64,000 nucleotides of DNA, from assembly GCF_003369795.1 (NCBI RefSeq), contig NZ_CP026730.1:5571001-5635000 (forward strand), given 5' to 3'. The position numbers and the translations under genes were made by a program. Below, in pieces: positions 27,381-38,265 of the stretch. Origin of the DNA: Streptomyces sp. CB09001. GTDB lineage: Bacteria; Actinomycetota; Actinomycetes; Streptomycetales; Streptomycetaceae. Below the pieces are notes generated by a model, which saw only the letters and a list, made by a program, of their open reading frames with translations, was not told the DNA's origin and did not search any database. Within the stretch, counting starts at the first letter, position 1. Every line of letters starts with the position of its first letter.

Positions 27381-28061
27381 TCAGGCCCGGGTCGCCCACG
27401 CGTAACGGTGCTCGGGGCGGCCCGCCTCGCCGTACTTGAGCGTCAGTACGGCCCGTCCGGTGCGCTCCAGGAGCTTCAGATAGCGCTGCGCGGTCTGGCG
27501 GCTCACACCGGTCCGTTCGGCGATCTCCTGGGCGGAGAGCGGCCCCTCGGCCTTCAGCAGGCACTGGCGTACCAGCTCGACGGTAGTGGGGGAGTGGCCC
27601 TTGGGCAGTCCCGGCTCGGACGGAGCCGAAAGGGCGCCGAAGATCCGGTCGACCTCGGCCTGCTCCGCCTCGCCGCCACCGTCGAGGGTGCGGCGCAGTT
27701 CGGCGTACGCCTCCAGCTTGCCGCGCAGACCGGCGAAGGCGAACGGTTTCACCAGATACTGGAGCGCCCCCTGACGCATCGCCGCCTGCACGGTCGACAC
27801 GTCCCGGGCCGCCGTCACCATGATCACGTCGGTCTGGCGTCCCCGTCGCCGCATCTCCTGGACGACCTCCAGACCGGTCCGGTCGGGCAGGTAGTGGTCC
27901 AGCAGGATCAGGTCCAGGCGGGGCAGCCGCTCCACCGCGCCCAGCGCCTCCAGCGCACTGTGCGCCTCACCGGCGACATGGAAGCCCGGCACCTTCTCGA
28001 CGTACGCGGCGTTGACACGCGCGACCCGCGTGTCGTCGTCCACGACCAGAACCTCGATCAT
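27381..28061 (-). CDS. CitB/DcuR-type response regulator
   Basis: A 226-aa regulator. The receiver domain has Asp55 in LILLDHYLPD as phosphoacceptor and the Asp8/9/10 acidic cluster. The lysine is in YLVKPFAFAG. The output domain at 160-222 is a winged HTH (LSAQEIAERTGVSRQTAQRYL) of the kind used by DpiA, DcuR and MalR. The start codon overlaps the end of the kinase gene by four bases. Regulators of this branch control carboxylate uptake and metabolism; the convergent symporter and the nearby citrate synthases are plausible targets. Confidence 0.92.
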   Translation of the reverse strand: MIEVLVVDDDTRVARVNAAYVEKVPGFHVAGEAHSALEALGAVERLPRLDLILLDHYLPDRTGLEVVQEMRRRGRQTDVIMVTAARDVSTVQAAMRQGALQYLVKPFAFAGLRGKLEAYAELRRTLDGGGEAEQAEVDRIFGALSAPSEPGLPKGHSPTTVELVRQCLLKAEGPLSAQEIAERTGVSRQTAQRYLKLLERTGRAVLTLKYGEAGRPEHRYAWATRA

Positions 28062-29734
28062 CGGGACTCCTCCTCGGCAGCGGTGGTCACAGGGGCGGTG
28101 AGGGCGGGTTCCGGGGCCGTCTCGGTCAGCGCCTCCGGAAGGACGACGACGAACTCCGCGCCCCCGCCGTACGCCTCCCCGACCGTCGCGCTGCCGCCCT
28201 GCCGCTCGGCCAGGCGGCGCACCAGCGGAAGTCCGATGCCACGCTCGCGGTGGGCCGGCGGCTCCTTGGTCGACCAGCCCGCGGTGAACACCAGCTCACG
28301 GTGGTCCGCCGCGATCCCGGGCCCGGTGTCGCGCACCGTGAGCGTGGCGGCGCGCCCCTCTGAGCGCAGTTCGACCTCCACGCGCGCGTGCGGTGACCCC
28401 GCGGCGGCGTCGAGGGCGTTGTCGACCAGGTTGCCGACGATCGTGACGAGCCCCCGGGGATCGACCAGACGGTCGGGCAACCGCGTCCCGTCCGAGACCC
28501 CCAGGGCGACTCCGCGTTCGGCCGCGACGGTGGCCTTGCCGACCAGCAGGGCTGCGAGCAGGGGGTCCTGGATCCGCTCGGTGATCTGTTCCGCGGTGAC
28601 CCGGTGGTCGCCGACCACCTCGCCGACGAACTCCACGGCGTCGTCGTACATCTCCAGTTCGAGCAGGCCCAGCAGGGTGTGCATGCGATTGGCGTGCTCG
28701 TGGTCCTGCGCGCGCAGCGCGTCGATGAGGCCGCGCGTGGAGTCCAGCTCCCGGCCGAGCTGTTCCAGCTCGGTGCGGTCGCGCAGCGTGGCGACGGCGC
28801 CGCCGTCGTCGGTGGGCATCCGGTTGGCGACCAGGACCCGCTGGCCGCGTACGGTCAGCAGGTCGGTGCCGGTCACCCGGCCGGCCAGCACGTCGGCCGT
28901 GCGTCCCGCACCGAGCGCCTCGTCGGGGGAGCGGCCGACGGCCTCGCCACCGATGTCCAGCAGGCGCTGCGCCTCGTCGTTGAGCAGGCGCACCCGGCCG
29001 CCGCGGTCCAGGGCGACGACCCCCTCCCGGATGCCGTGCAGCATGGCCTCCCGTTCCGCCAGCAGCCCCGCGATGTCCGAGAAGGCCAGGTCCCGCGTCT
29101 GCCGCTGCACCCGGCGCGAGATGATCCAGGAGGCCAGGGCGCCGACGGCCAGCGCGCCGCCGGCGTACGCGAACAGGCCGGGAATGGCGTGGATCAGCCG
29201 CGCCCGGACGCTGTCGTAGGCGATACCCACCGAGACCGCCCCGACGATCTCGCCGTCGCCGTCGCGCAGAGGCACCTTCCCGCGGGCGGAGCGGCCCAGG
29301 GTGCCGTCGTCGATCTCCATCACCTCGCGCCCGGCCAGGGCCTGCCCGGGGTCCGTCGAGACGACCTCGCCGATGCGCTCCGGGTCCGTGTGCGACCAGC
29401 GCACGCCCTGCCGGTCCATCACGACCACGTACTCCGCCTTGGTGGCCTCCCGGACCCGCTCCGCCTCCCGCTGCACCGGACCGTTCGCCGTCGGCCGGGT
29501 GGTCCGCAGGTCCCGCACGACCTGCGGCTGCTGCGCGGTGGTCTGCGCGATCGCCAGCGCCCGGCGCATCGCCTGGTCGTCCAGCTGGTCGCCGAGCGGC
29601 GCCAGGAACAGACCGGTCGCGAGTACCGCGACGCCCGCGGCGATCGCCAGCTGCATCAGCAGCACCTGTGAGAACACCCGCCGCGGCAGGCCCAGGCGCA
29701 GTCGGCGTACGGGGGGAGTGGAGCTCATGGCCAT
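28058..29734 (-). CDS. CitA/DcuS-type sensor histidine kinase
   Basis: A 558-aa membrane kinase. Helix 1 (residues 25-46) and helix 2 (184-205) bracket a periplasmic PAS-like sensor domain of about 140 residues with RWSHTDPERIGE, the carboxylate-binding strand of CitA/DcuS sensors. A cytoplasmic PAS domain follows (GIREGVVALDRGGRV). The phosphoacceptor is His345 in DHEHANRMH. The HATPase domain has GNLVDNALDA and DTGPGIA. A di- or tricarboxylate ligand is expected. TACCGT lies seven bases before the second ATG (29728), so translation may begin there from a leaderless mRNA. Confidence 0.92.
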   Translation of the reverse strand: MAMSSTPPVRRLRLGLPRRVFSQVLLMQLAIAAGVAVLATGLFLAPLGDQLDDQAMRRALAIAQTTAQQPQVVRDLRTTRPTANGPVQREAERVREATKAEYVVVMDRQGVRWSHTDPERIGEVVSTDPGQALAGREVMEIDDGTLGRSARGKVPLRDGDGEIVGAVSVGIAYDSVRARLIHAIPGLFAYAGGALAVGALASWIISRRVQRQTRDLAFSDIAGLLAEREAMLHGIREGVVALDRGGRVRLLNDEAQRLLDIGGEAVGRSPDEALGAGRTADVLAGRVTGTDLLTVRGQRVLVANRMPTDDGGAVATLRDRTELEQLGRELDSTRGLIDALRAQDHEHANRMHTLLGLLELEMYDDAVEFVGEVVGDHRVTAEQITERIQDPLLAALLVGKATVAAERGVALGVSDGTRLPDRLVDPRGLVTIVGNLVDNALDAAAGSPHARVEVELRSEGRAATLTVRDTGPGIAADHRELVFTAGWSTKEPPAHRERGIGLPLVRRLAERQGGSATVGEAYGGGAEFVVVLPEALTETAPEPALTAPVTTAAEEESR

Positions 29735-29813
29735 GACGGTACGTGGGGGTGGTGGCCTGCCGTAGCGGGGTGTGGCACGTATCTCCCGTGAGGGGCGTGC
29801 GTCTCCCGTGGGG

Positions 29814-30758
29814 TCAGCTCGCCAGTGCCGCCGTCACCGGCAGTGCGCGCACCGCCGTGACCTCCATCCGCGCCGGTGAGCCCAGCACCGACGCCGCGCA
29901 GCTCTCCGGCCGCGGCGGCACGGACGCCCCTTGTACGACGGTGACCCGCCAGTGCCGGCCGTCGCGGTGGGCCAGGGTCACCTCCCAGCGCGGTGCGGCG
30001 CCGTCCGTCCGTACGACGGTCAGGGCCTGGGCCGTGTCCTCGCCGACGGCCGACCGCAGGGCCAGTTCGGCCGCCTGGCCGGGGCGCTCCCACGCGGAGT
30101 TCCCGCGGCAGCCCTCGATGACGATCCGGTCCTCCCGCGCGCCGTGCAGGATCTCCTTGACGGTGTGGGCCTGGACCCGGCCGTAGACGTATCCGTGGGG
30201 CAGCACGAGCACGGTCGGCGAGAAGCGGTGCCCGCCCAGGTGGGTGACCTCCCAGACGCCGTCGGCTCCGGAGGCGGCGAGTTCGGCCGCCAAGGGCCTG
30301 CCGAGGAGAGCGCAGCACCTGTCGCGCCTGCCGTTGGTGCAGACGAGGGCGAGCGGATCGCCCTCGTGGGGGCGGCCGTCCAGCACCGAGTCGAAGGCGC
30401 GGTGGTCGCCCCGGCCGAGTGCCGCGAAATCGAGGCCGAGCAGCCGACGGGGGTCCTTGATCGTGGTGCCGTGCAGCCACACGTTTCCCGGCACGGTGTG
30501 GGCCGCGTACACCCTGCGTGCGGTGGCCGTGCCCCGGTCCGCGTGGCGCCCGGGACGCCGCACGAGCGCGATGCGTACGCCCGTCCCCTTGGCCGCCGCC
30601 TCGAGGGCGCGCCCCAGCGCCGGGTCGAGGTGGCTCGAGGTGAGCGCCTTGGCGCCCCACGGGCCGGGCTGTTCGAGCAGCAGCCAGGTCCTCGCGACGG
30701 GTGCGGTGCCCGAAACGGGCTCGTCGAGGTCCCGGGAGACGGTTGAGCACGTACTCAC
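29814..30758 (-). CDS. Sucrase/ferredoxin-like family protein under iron control
   Basis: A 314-aa protein of the Suc_Fer-like family, which has a thioredoxin-like [2Fe-2S] ferredoxin domain. The cluster-ligand segment is visible: CTNGRRDRCCALLG near residue 138 and HLGGHRFSPT near 173. A second cysteine in CRGNSAW lies near 231. The GTG start directly adjoins a 15-of-19 match to the actinobacterial iron box, so DmdR1/IdeR repression by iron is expected. That suggests a role in iron release from siderophores or redox under iron limitation. No siderophore genes are adjacent. Sucrase activity should not be assumed. Confidence 0.88.
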   Translation of the reverse strand: MSTCSTVSRDLDEPVSGTAPVARTWLLLEQPGPWGAKALTSSHLDPALGRALEAAAKGTGVRIALVRRPGRHADRGTATARRVYAAHTVPGNVWLHGTTIKDPRRLLGLDFAALGRGDHRAFDSVLDGRPHEGDPLALVCTNGRRDRCCALLGRPLAAELAASGADGVWEVTHLGGHRFSPTVLVLPHGYVYGRVQAHTVKEILHGAREDRIVIEGCRGNSAWERPGQAAELALRSAVGEDTAQALTVVRTDGAAPRWEVTLAHRDGRHWRVTVVQGASVPPRPESCAASVLGSPARMEVTAVRALPVTAALAS

Positions 30759-30777
30759 AGAGGTGAGCCTAACCTGA
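30759..30777 (-). promoter_or_regulatory. Iron box (DmdR1/IdeR site) over a leaderless promoter
   Basis: Read on the minus strand the site contains AGGTTAGGCTCACCT, and 15 of 19 positions match TTAGGTTAGGCTAACCTAA. The -10 hexamer TAGGCT (30766-30771) is inside it and ends seven bases before the GTG. Iron-loaded DmdR1/IdeR would therefore block RNA polymerase directly. Confidence 0.85.
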
Positions 30778-30812
30778 CTTGGCCCGCGGTGACTTCCAGC
30801 CGCGCCTGAGCA

Positions 30813-32078
30813 CTACTCCGGCAGTGGCCGCGGCGGCCTCGGACCCGCGTACAGCCCACTCGGCCGCATCCGCAGCGGGCGCTCCCCGTACTCCTCCAGG
30901 GCATGCGCGATCCAGCCCGCCGTACGGGCCACGGCGAAGATCGTCTCGGCCGCGGTGGAGGCCATGCCGGAGGACACGGTGAGCACGGCGAGCGCCAGGT
31001 CGACATTGGCGTGCAGCGGGGTGTGGCGGGCGGCGGTGACCTGGACGTCCCGGGCCGCCGCGAGCGCGGGCGCCGCCCGGGGGACCTCCTCCAGGAGCGC
31101 GAACAGGGCACGCGCGCGTGGGTCCTCACCGGGGTAGAGCCGGTGGCCGAGCCCCGGGATGCGTCGGCCGGCCCGCAGCTCCTCCGCGACCACCGGCCCC
31201 GCGCTGCCCAGGTCGAGAACCTCCAGCAGCATCCGGTGCGCCAGCCCTCCGGCGGCGCCGTGCAGCGGACCCTCGATCACGCCGAGCCCGGCGGACACGG
31301 CGGCGTAGGCGTGCGCCCGCGCCGACGCGGCGACGCGCACGGCGAGCGTCGAGGCCGCCAGGTCGTGGTCGACGAGGAGGCCGAGCGCCGTGTCCAGCGC
31401 CTCCAGTGTCGGCTCGTCGGGCTCCTGCCCGCTGAGCCGGGTCCACAGTCGGTGGGCGATCGGGTCCTGGTCGTGTCCGTCGCGCAGTACGGGGGGAAGC
31501 GCGGCGACGAGGGTGGGGATGAGGATGCGCGCCGTGCCCAGCACCGCGTCCTCGGACAGGTCGAAGCGGAGCGGGTCCGTGACCGCCGCGGCGATCGCCG
31601 CGACGCGGAGCCGGTCCGCGGGCCCGGCGTGTTCGGGCAGGGCGTCGACGGCCCGGCGGGCGGCGGCCACGGAGGACTCGGGGGCCGAGAAAGCGGCGTC
31701 GGGGCGCAGCTCCCCGGTCCAGAGCCACTCGGCCACCTCCTCGTAGGTGTGGCGCGCGGCGAGTTCGACCGCGTCGACGCCCCGGTAGGAGAACCGGTCG
31801 TTCTCGATGAGTGTGAGGCGGGTGCGCACGGTCAGCTCCTGACCGGCGGCCGAGGCCGGGTTGGTGCCGCCGTCGCGCCGGTTGCGCCGGGCGAGGGCCC
31901 GCACCTCGTCGGCGTCGAAGGTGCTGCCCCGGGAGCCGGGCGCGCGTCGGCTGCCGAGCTGGCCGCGGCTGACGTACGCATACACGGTCTCGGGCTTCAC
32001 CCCGAGCAGTTCGGCCGCCTCCCTGGTGGTCAGGCGCCGCTCGCCGGCTGCGGGGTGGTCGGGCTCGTGATCGCGCAT
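30813..32078 (-). CDS. Citrate synthase-like protein with N-terminal DNA-binding HTH
   Basis: A 421-aa fusion. Residues 15-65 form a MerR/excisionase-type HTH (LTTREAAELLGVKPETVYAY, wing RRAPGSRGSTF). Residues 80-410 are a citrate synthase fold with the active-site histidines in GPLHGAAGG and GLGHRLYPGEDPRA and the catalytic aspartate in ANVDLALAV. ATG 32078 is preferred: TACGGT (32085-32090) lies six bases upstream, indicating a leaderless transcript; longer starts run into the shared palindrome. It is divergent from a second citrate synthase. It could be an enzyme, a metabolite-sensing regulator of its neighbour, or both. Confidence 0.88.
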   Translation of the reverse strand: MRDHEPDHPAAGERRLTTREAAELLGVKPETVYAYVSRGQLGSRRAPGSRGSTFDADEVRALARRNRRDGGTNPASAAGQELTVRTRLTLIENDRFSYRGVDAVELAARHTYEEVAEWLWTGELRPDAAFSAPESSVAAARRAVDALPEHAGPADRLRVAAIAAAVTDPLRFDLSEDAVLGTARILIPTLVAALPPVLRDGHDQDPIAHRLWTRLSGQEPDEPTLEALDTALGLLVDHDLAASTLAVRVAASARAHAYAAVSAGLGVIEGPLHGAAGGLAHRMLLEVLDLGSAGPVVAEELRAGRRIPGLGHRLYPGEDPRARALFALLEEVPRAAPALAAARDVQVTAARHTPLHANVDLALAVLTVSSGMASTAAETIFAVARTAGWIAHALEEYGERPLRMRPSGLYAGPRPPRPLPE

Positions 32079-32130
32079 GAGGTCACCGTATCGATCGAAG
32101 GCGGTCTGGGTTGAGTCGCCAACACTATGC

Positions 32131-32145
32131 ATTGATTCAATCAAT
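32131..32145. promoter_or_regulatory. Palindrome shared by divergent citrate synthase genes
   Basis: ATTGATT and AATCAAT are perfect seven-base arms around one central base, in an AT-rich pocket. The site ends three bases before TTGACA (32149-32154), a consensus -35 for the rightward gene, and is about 40 bases upstream of the leftward -10. TTGAGTC occurs nearby at 32111 and 32178. It is a good candidate operator for the HTH-citrate synthase itself. Confidence 0.6.
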
Positions 32146-32202
32146 AGATTGACAGAGTTGTAGTCAAGTATGGACAGTTGAGTCAAGTTCAAGGAGGTAA
32201 TC

Positions 32203-33375
32203 ATGTCTGTCAACAGAACCGCAGCCGCGGCAACGCCCGTCGAGGTACCGCGCGGGCTCGCCGGTGTCGTCGTGGCCGACACCGAGGTCGGCGACGTGCG
32301 AGGACTCGAGGGGTTCTACCACTACCGCCAGTACTCGGCCGTCGAACTCGCCCGGAGCCGCGGCTTCGAAGACGTCTGGCATCTCCTGGTCCACGGGAAG
32401 CTCCCCGACGCGCGGAGCGGGGCCGCCTTCGCCGCCGAGACCGCGGCGCTGCGGCGGCTGCCCGACGCGGTGCGCGCCGCCCTGCCGGCCATCGCCGAGG
32501 CCGGTGGAGGCTCCGGTCCGCTCGCCGGCATGCGCACCGGCCTGTCCCTGCTGGGCGCGGCCCTGGGCCTCCGACCCGTGTACGACCTGTCGGTCGACCA
32601 GCGCCGGCAGGACACCCTGGTGGCCGCCGCGGCCGTACCGACGCTGCTGACCGCGCTGCACCGGCTGGGACGGGGACTCGAGCCGGTGGAGCCGCGCGAG
32701 GACCTCTCGTACGCCGCGAACTACCTGTACATGTTGACCGGCCAGGAACCGGACGAGGCGCGCACACGGGCGATCGAGCAGTACCTGATCTCCACCATCG
32801 ATCACGGTTTCAACGCGTCGACCTTCACCGCGCGGGTCATCGCGTCGACGGGTGCGGATGTCGCGGCCTGCCTGGCCGGCGCGGTGTCGGCGTTGTCCGG
32901 CCCGCTGCACGGCGGCGCGCCCAGCAGGGCGCTGGACACCCTGGACGAGATCGGCACGCCCGACCGCGTCGACGCGTGGATCCGCGAGCGGGTGCTCGCG
33001 GGTGACCGCATCATGGGCTTCGGCCACGCGGTCTACCGCACGGAGGACCCGCGCTCACGGATGCTGCGTGAGGTGGCGCAGAGCTTCGGCGGCCCGCGCG
33101 TGGAGTTCGCCGTCGAGGTGGAACGGCAGGTCGAGGCGATCCTCGCGGAGCTGAAGCCGGGACGCGAACTGCACACCAACGTCGAGTTCTACGCGGGCGT
33201 GGTCATGGAGCTGTGCGGCCTGCCCCGGGAGATGTTCACTCCCACGTTCGCGGCGGCACGGGTGGTGGGATGGAGCGCGAACATTCTGGAGCAGGCGTCC
33301 GACTCCAAGATCATCCGTCCGGCGGCGAGGTATGTGGGGCCGGGAGCACCGGTCGGGGTCCCGGCGGTGGCCTGA
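32203..33375 (+). CDS. Citrate synthase / 2-methylcitrate synthase family enzyme
   Basis: A 390-aa type II-like small citrate synthase, condensing acetyl-CoA (or propionyl-CoA) with oxaloacetate. Active-site histidines are in SGPLHGGAP and GFGHAVYRTEDPRS. At the third catalytic position the sequence reads HTNVEFYAG: Glu replaces the classical Asp, as I recall for many CitA-type paralogues. AAGGAGG lies six bases before the ATG. The promoter region shares a palindrome with the divergent HTH-citrate synthase, which probably regulates it. Choice between citrate and methylcitrate synthase is open; no prpB/prpD genes are adjacent. Confidence 0.9.
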   Translation: MSVNRTAAAATPVEVPRGLAGVVVADTEVGDVRGLEGFYHYRQYSAVELARSRGFEDVWHLLVHGKLPDARSGAAFAAETAALRRLPDAVRAALPAIAEAGGGSGPLAGMRTGLSLLGAALGLRPVYDLSVDQRRQDTLVAAAAVPTLLTALHRLGRGLEPVEPREDLSYAANYLYMLTGQEPDEARTRAIEQYLISTIDHGFNASTFTARVIASTGADVAACLAGAVSALSGPLHGGAPSRALDTLDEIGTPDRVDAWIRERVLAGDRIMGFGHAVYRTEDPRSRMLREVAQSFGGPRVEFAVEVERQVEAILAELKPGRELHTNVEFYAGVVMELCGLPREMFTPTFAAARVVGWSANILEQASDSKIIRPAARYVGPGAPVGVPAVA

Positions 33376-33519
33376 GAAACACGAGCGGCCTGGTGCCGTT
33401 CGGGCGCCAGGCCTGGTCGGGGAGTGTCGAGCAAGGACGGGGTGCCGGGTTGCTCGCCGGGGGTGGGCCCGTGCGCCGTCGTCGGTGGGTACGGATACGG
33501 CCGGAGACACGGGACGGGG

Positions 33520-33747
33520 TCAGGCGTCGGGGATGTCCGCCTTGGCCCGGATGAGGGTCTCCCGGCTGACGACCACGATCCGTTCGTAGTCGGCACGGGA
33601 GGCATCGGCGGGAAGTTCCCCCTCCAGGGTCTCGGTCGCTTCGGTGCCGATGACGGCGAAGTTGCCGTCGCTCAGCTCGAAGAGGTCCGGACAGCTGGCT
33701 CCCGAGGTACTGCCGCGCGAGCTTGGAGGCACACCGATGCGGCGCAC
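33520..33747 (-). CDS. Small conserved-looking actinobacterial protein
   Basis: A 75-aa protein. The body reads as a compact alpha-beta domain: CPDLFELSDGNFAVIGTEA, then a helix around ASRADYERI and VVVSRETLIRAKADIPDA. The DGNFAVIG strand and the ETLIRAKADIP end recur in small proteins encoded beside DNA-binding or DUF6879-like genes in streptomycetes, as far as I recall. Function unknown. GTG 33747 is chosen because the conserved part begins there; no good ribosome-binding site is seen. It is downstream of the DUF6082 gene on the same strand, with 127 bases between. Confidence 0.6.
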   Translation of the reverse strand: MRRIGVPPSSRGSTSGASCPDLFELSDGNFAVIGTEATETLEGELPADASRADYERIVVVSRETLIRAKADIPDA

Positions 33748-33874
33748 GATTTTCAAGGGGTACCGGTCCTTCTGGGTTGGCCATTGTGCTGGCAGCACGT
33801 TACTGGGATCGGTGGGGCCGGTGTGCCGTACGGGCGGAAGACACTCCCGAGAAGCGTGGCGGGTTGGGAGAGCC

Positions 33875-34405
33875 TCAGTCGGACGGAGGGGTGCCCACCA
33901 CCCACCATTCGTCCGTGTCGGCTTCGTCCAGCTCCTTGAGGAGTCCGTCCACCATGCTGCCGACACGTGACTCGACGGACGTGGCCTTGAGCGACGCCCG
34001 CTGTTCCCTCGAAGCCTCCCAGTACTCCCGCATCAGGCGGGTCCGGAAAAGCTCGCGCAAGCGCCCGAACAACTCCTCCTGGTCCAGGACCCCCGCGTGG
34101 TGGAGGTGGTAGACGTTGACATACCACGCGTTCGCGTAGAAGAACTGACGCCGTTTCTGAGCCGGGATGCTCTTGTCGTACGTGTCGATGACCTCCGCCA
34201 GCGAAGGGTCGTCGATCGCCCGGGCCAGCAACTCCCAGTGCATGCGCTGCTGGTGCCGCAGCGCCTCGCGCCGGAGCGCGAGTTCCTCCAGCTGCAGCCG
34301 GCGCTCGTGCAGACGCGCCTTGTCCAGCCGTCGCTGCCGCGCGGCCAGCAGCATGCCGGCCGCGGCGGAGCCGAACCTCCCCGTGACGTTCTTCCGTGTG
34401 ACCAT
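33875..34405 (-). CDS. DUF6082 family protein
   Basis: A 176-aa protein. Residues 10-65 are a very basic helix, probably a coiled coil (ARQRRLDKARLHERRLQLEE and continuing). The central helical region holds YDKSIPAQKRRQFFYANAWYV and the tyrosine/histidine-rich NVYHLHHAGVLDQEELFGRL. The C-terminus ends acidic (DEADTDEWWVVG). DUF6082 proteins are widespread, multi-copy and uncharacterised in Streptomyces. A transmembrane anchor seen in some members is missing here. ATG 34405 starts the conserved part; the upstream extension is low-complexity. Confidence 0.75.
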   Translation of the reverse strand: MVTRKNVTGRFGSAAAGMLLAARQRRLDKARLHERRLQLEELALRREALRHQQRMHWELLARAIDDPSLAEVIDTYDKSIPAQKRRQFFYANAWYVNVYHLHHAGVLDQEELFGRLRELFRTRLMREYWEASREQRASLKATSVESRVGSMVDGLLKELDEADTDEWWVVGTPPSD

Positions 34406-34723
34406 GTCAACCCCCGAATCAGGCGACCGCCCGCCGGTCGTCGAATGCGGGTCGGCTGACGGGGACCGGCGAGCGATGGGTGGTGCTGCCACCTCCAGGG
34501 TGCCGAGCGGCGCTGATCGACGGGGAGGCGGAGAGGAGGCGCACGGAGGGAAGCGAGGGTCGCACGGTCCGGCGCCTTGGAAAACGTCTGCCCCGCGCAC
34601 GCTGCTAACAATCGTTCACTTCGTGCCGACTGCGGCGGCTCGTATCCTGAGCAGGCAATTCCGTACGTGGATGTACGCCCTGCCGCCGGCCGGCGTACGC
34701 ATGGGTGAGAGAGAGGTCGCACG
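34406..34723. other. Divergent intergenic region, no gene seen
   Basis: This 318-base region separates DUF6082 from the CobW GTPase. I looked for a zinc-uptake (Zur) box, which often precedes CobW-type genes, and found none. A slightly AT-richer patch near 34605-34620 may contain a promoter, but no confident -35/-10 pair is visible. Confidence 0.4.
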
Positions 34724-35808
34724 GTGGGGCAGCGCTCGACTCCGCAGCAGATCCCGGTCGTCGTGCTCGCCGGATTCCTCGGCTCCGGGAAGACCACCCT
34801 GCTCAACCACCTCCTCCACCGCAGCGGAGGCAGCCGGATCGGCGCCGTCGTCAACGACTTCGGGTCGATCGAGATCGACGCGATGGCCGTCGCGGGTGCC
34901 CTCGGCGACTCCACCGTGTCCCTGGGCAACGGATGCCTGTGCTGTGCCGTCGACGCGAGTGAACTGGACGGGTACCTGGCACGCCTCGCCCGGCCCGAGG
35001 CAGGCATCGACGTCATCGTCATCGAGGCCAGCGGCCTCGCCGAACCGCAGGAACTGGTGCGCATGCTGCTTGCCAGCGAGCAACCGGGGATCGTCTACGG
35101 CGGGCTCGTCGAGGTCGTCGACGCCGCCGAGTTCGACGACACCCGCGCCAGGCACCCCGAGATCGACCGGCACCTGGCCCTCGCCGACCTGGTCGTGGTC
35201 AACAAGACCGACCGGGCCACCGATGCCGAGCGGGTGCTCGGCCTGGTGCACTCGCTCGTGGACGGCGCGGCCGTCGTACCCGCGACCTACGGCCGTATCG
35301 ACCCCGAGTTCCTGTACGACTGCCGGCCCGGCGAGGAGCGCGTGGGGCAGCTGTCCTTCGACGACCTGCACGACCACTCCGAGGGCGACGCGCACTCCGA
35401 CCACCTGCACGCCGCCTACGACACCCTGTCGTTCGTCTCCGGCCTCCCGCTGGACCCGCGCCGGCTCATGCGCTTCCTCGACAGCCGTTCCGAGGGCCTG
35501 TACCGGATCAAGGGGTACGTCGACTTCGGCCCGTACGACACGCGGAACCGGTACGCCGTCCACGCCGTCGGACGCTTCCTGCGCTTCTACCCGGAGCCCT
35601 GGACCTCGGCCGGTGCCGCCGAGGCGTCCGGCACCCCGGAGGCCGGCCGTACGCAGCTCGTCCTGATCGGCTCCGGCATCGACGCGGCGGCCCTTGGCGC
35701 GGAACTCGACGCGTGCCGCCGGGACGCCGACGCCCCACCCGCCGACGAACACGGCATGTGGGGCGTCCTGCGTTACGTGGCCGACGGCGAGGAGCCGCCG
35801 GCCACCCC

Positions 35809-35812
<4 letters not shown>
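34724..35812 (+). CDS. CobW/COG0523 family metal-chaperone GTPase
   Basis: A 362-aa G3E-family GTPase thought to insert or deliver metals such as zinc or cobalt. Walker A is GFLGSGKTT (17-25). The metal-binding CxCC motif is Cys71-Leu-Cys-Cys74. The guanine-specificity motif is NKTD near residue 165. A histidine/aspartate-rich loop (DDLHDHSEGDAHSDHLH) around residue 218 likely binds metal. The C-terminal CobW_C domain follows. GTG 34724 has GAGAGG seven bases upstream. No Zur box is visible. Its stop codon overlaps that of convergent parC in one CTAG. Confidence 0.9.

Positions 35813-38265
<2,453 letters not shown>

Noticed and set aside
32079..32282. Longer starts for the HTH-citrate synthase (32132 or 32282)
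   Set aside because: They fall in or beyond the shared palindrome and the opposing gene's promoter; the 32078 start has a -10 hexamer at leaderless spacing.
34406..34723. Zur box before the CobW GTPase
   Set aside because: Looked for the TGAAAATGATTTTCA-like site usual for zinc-responsive COG0523 genes; nothing close to it is present.
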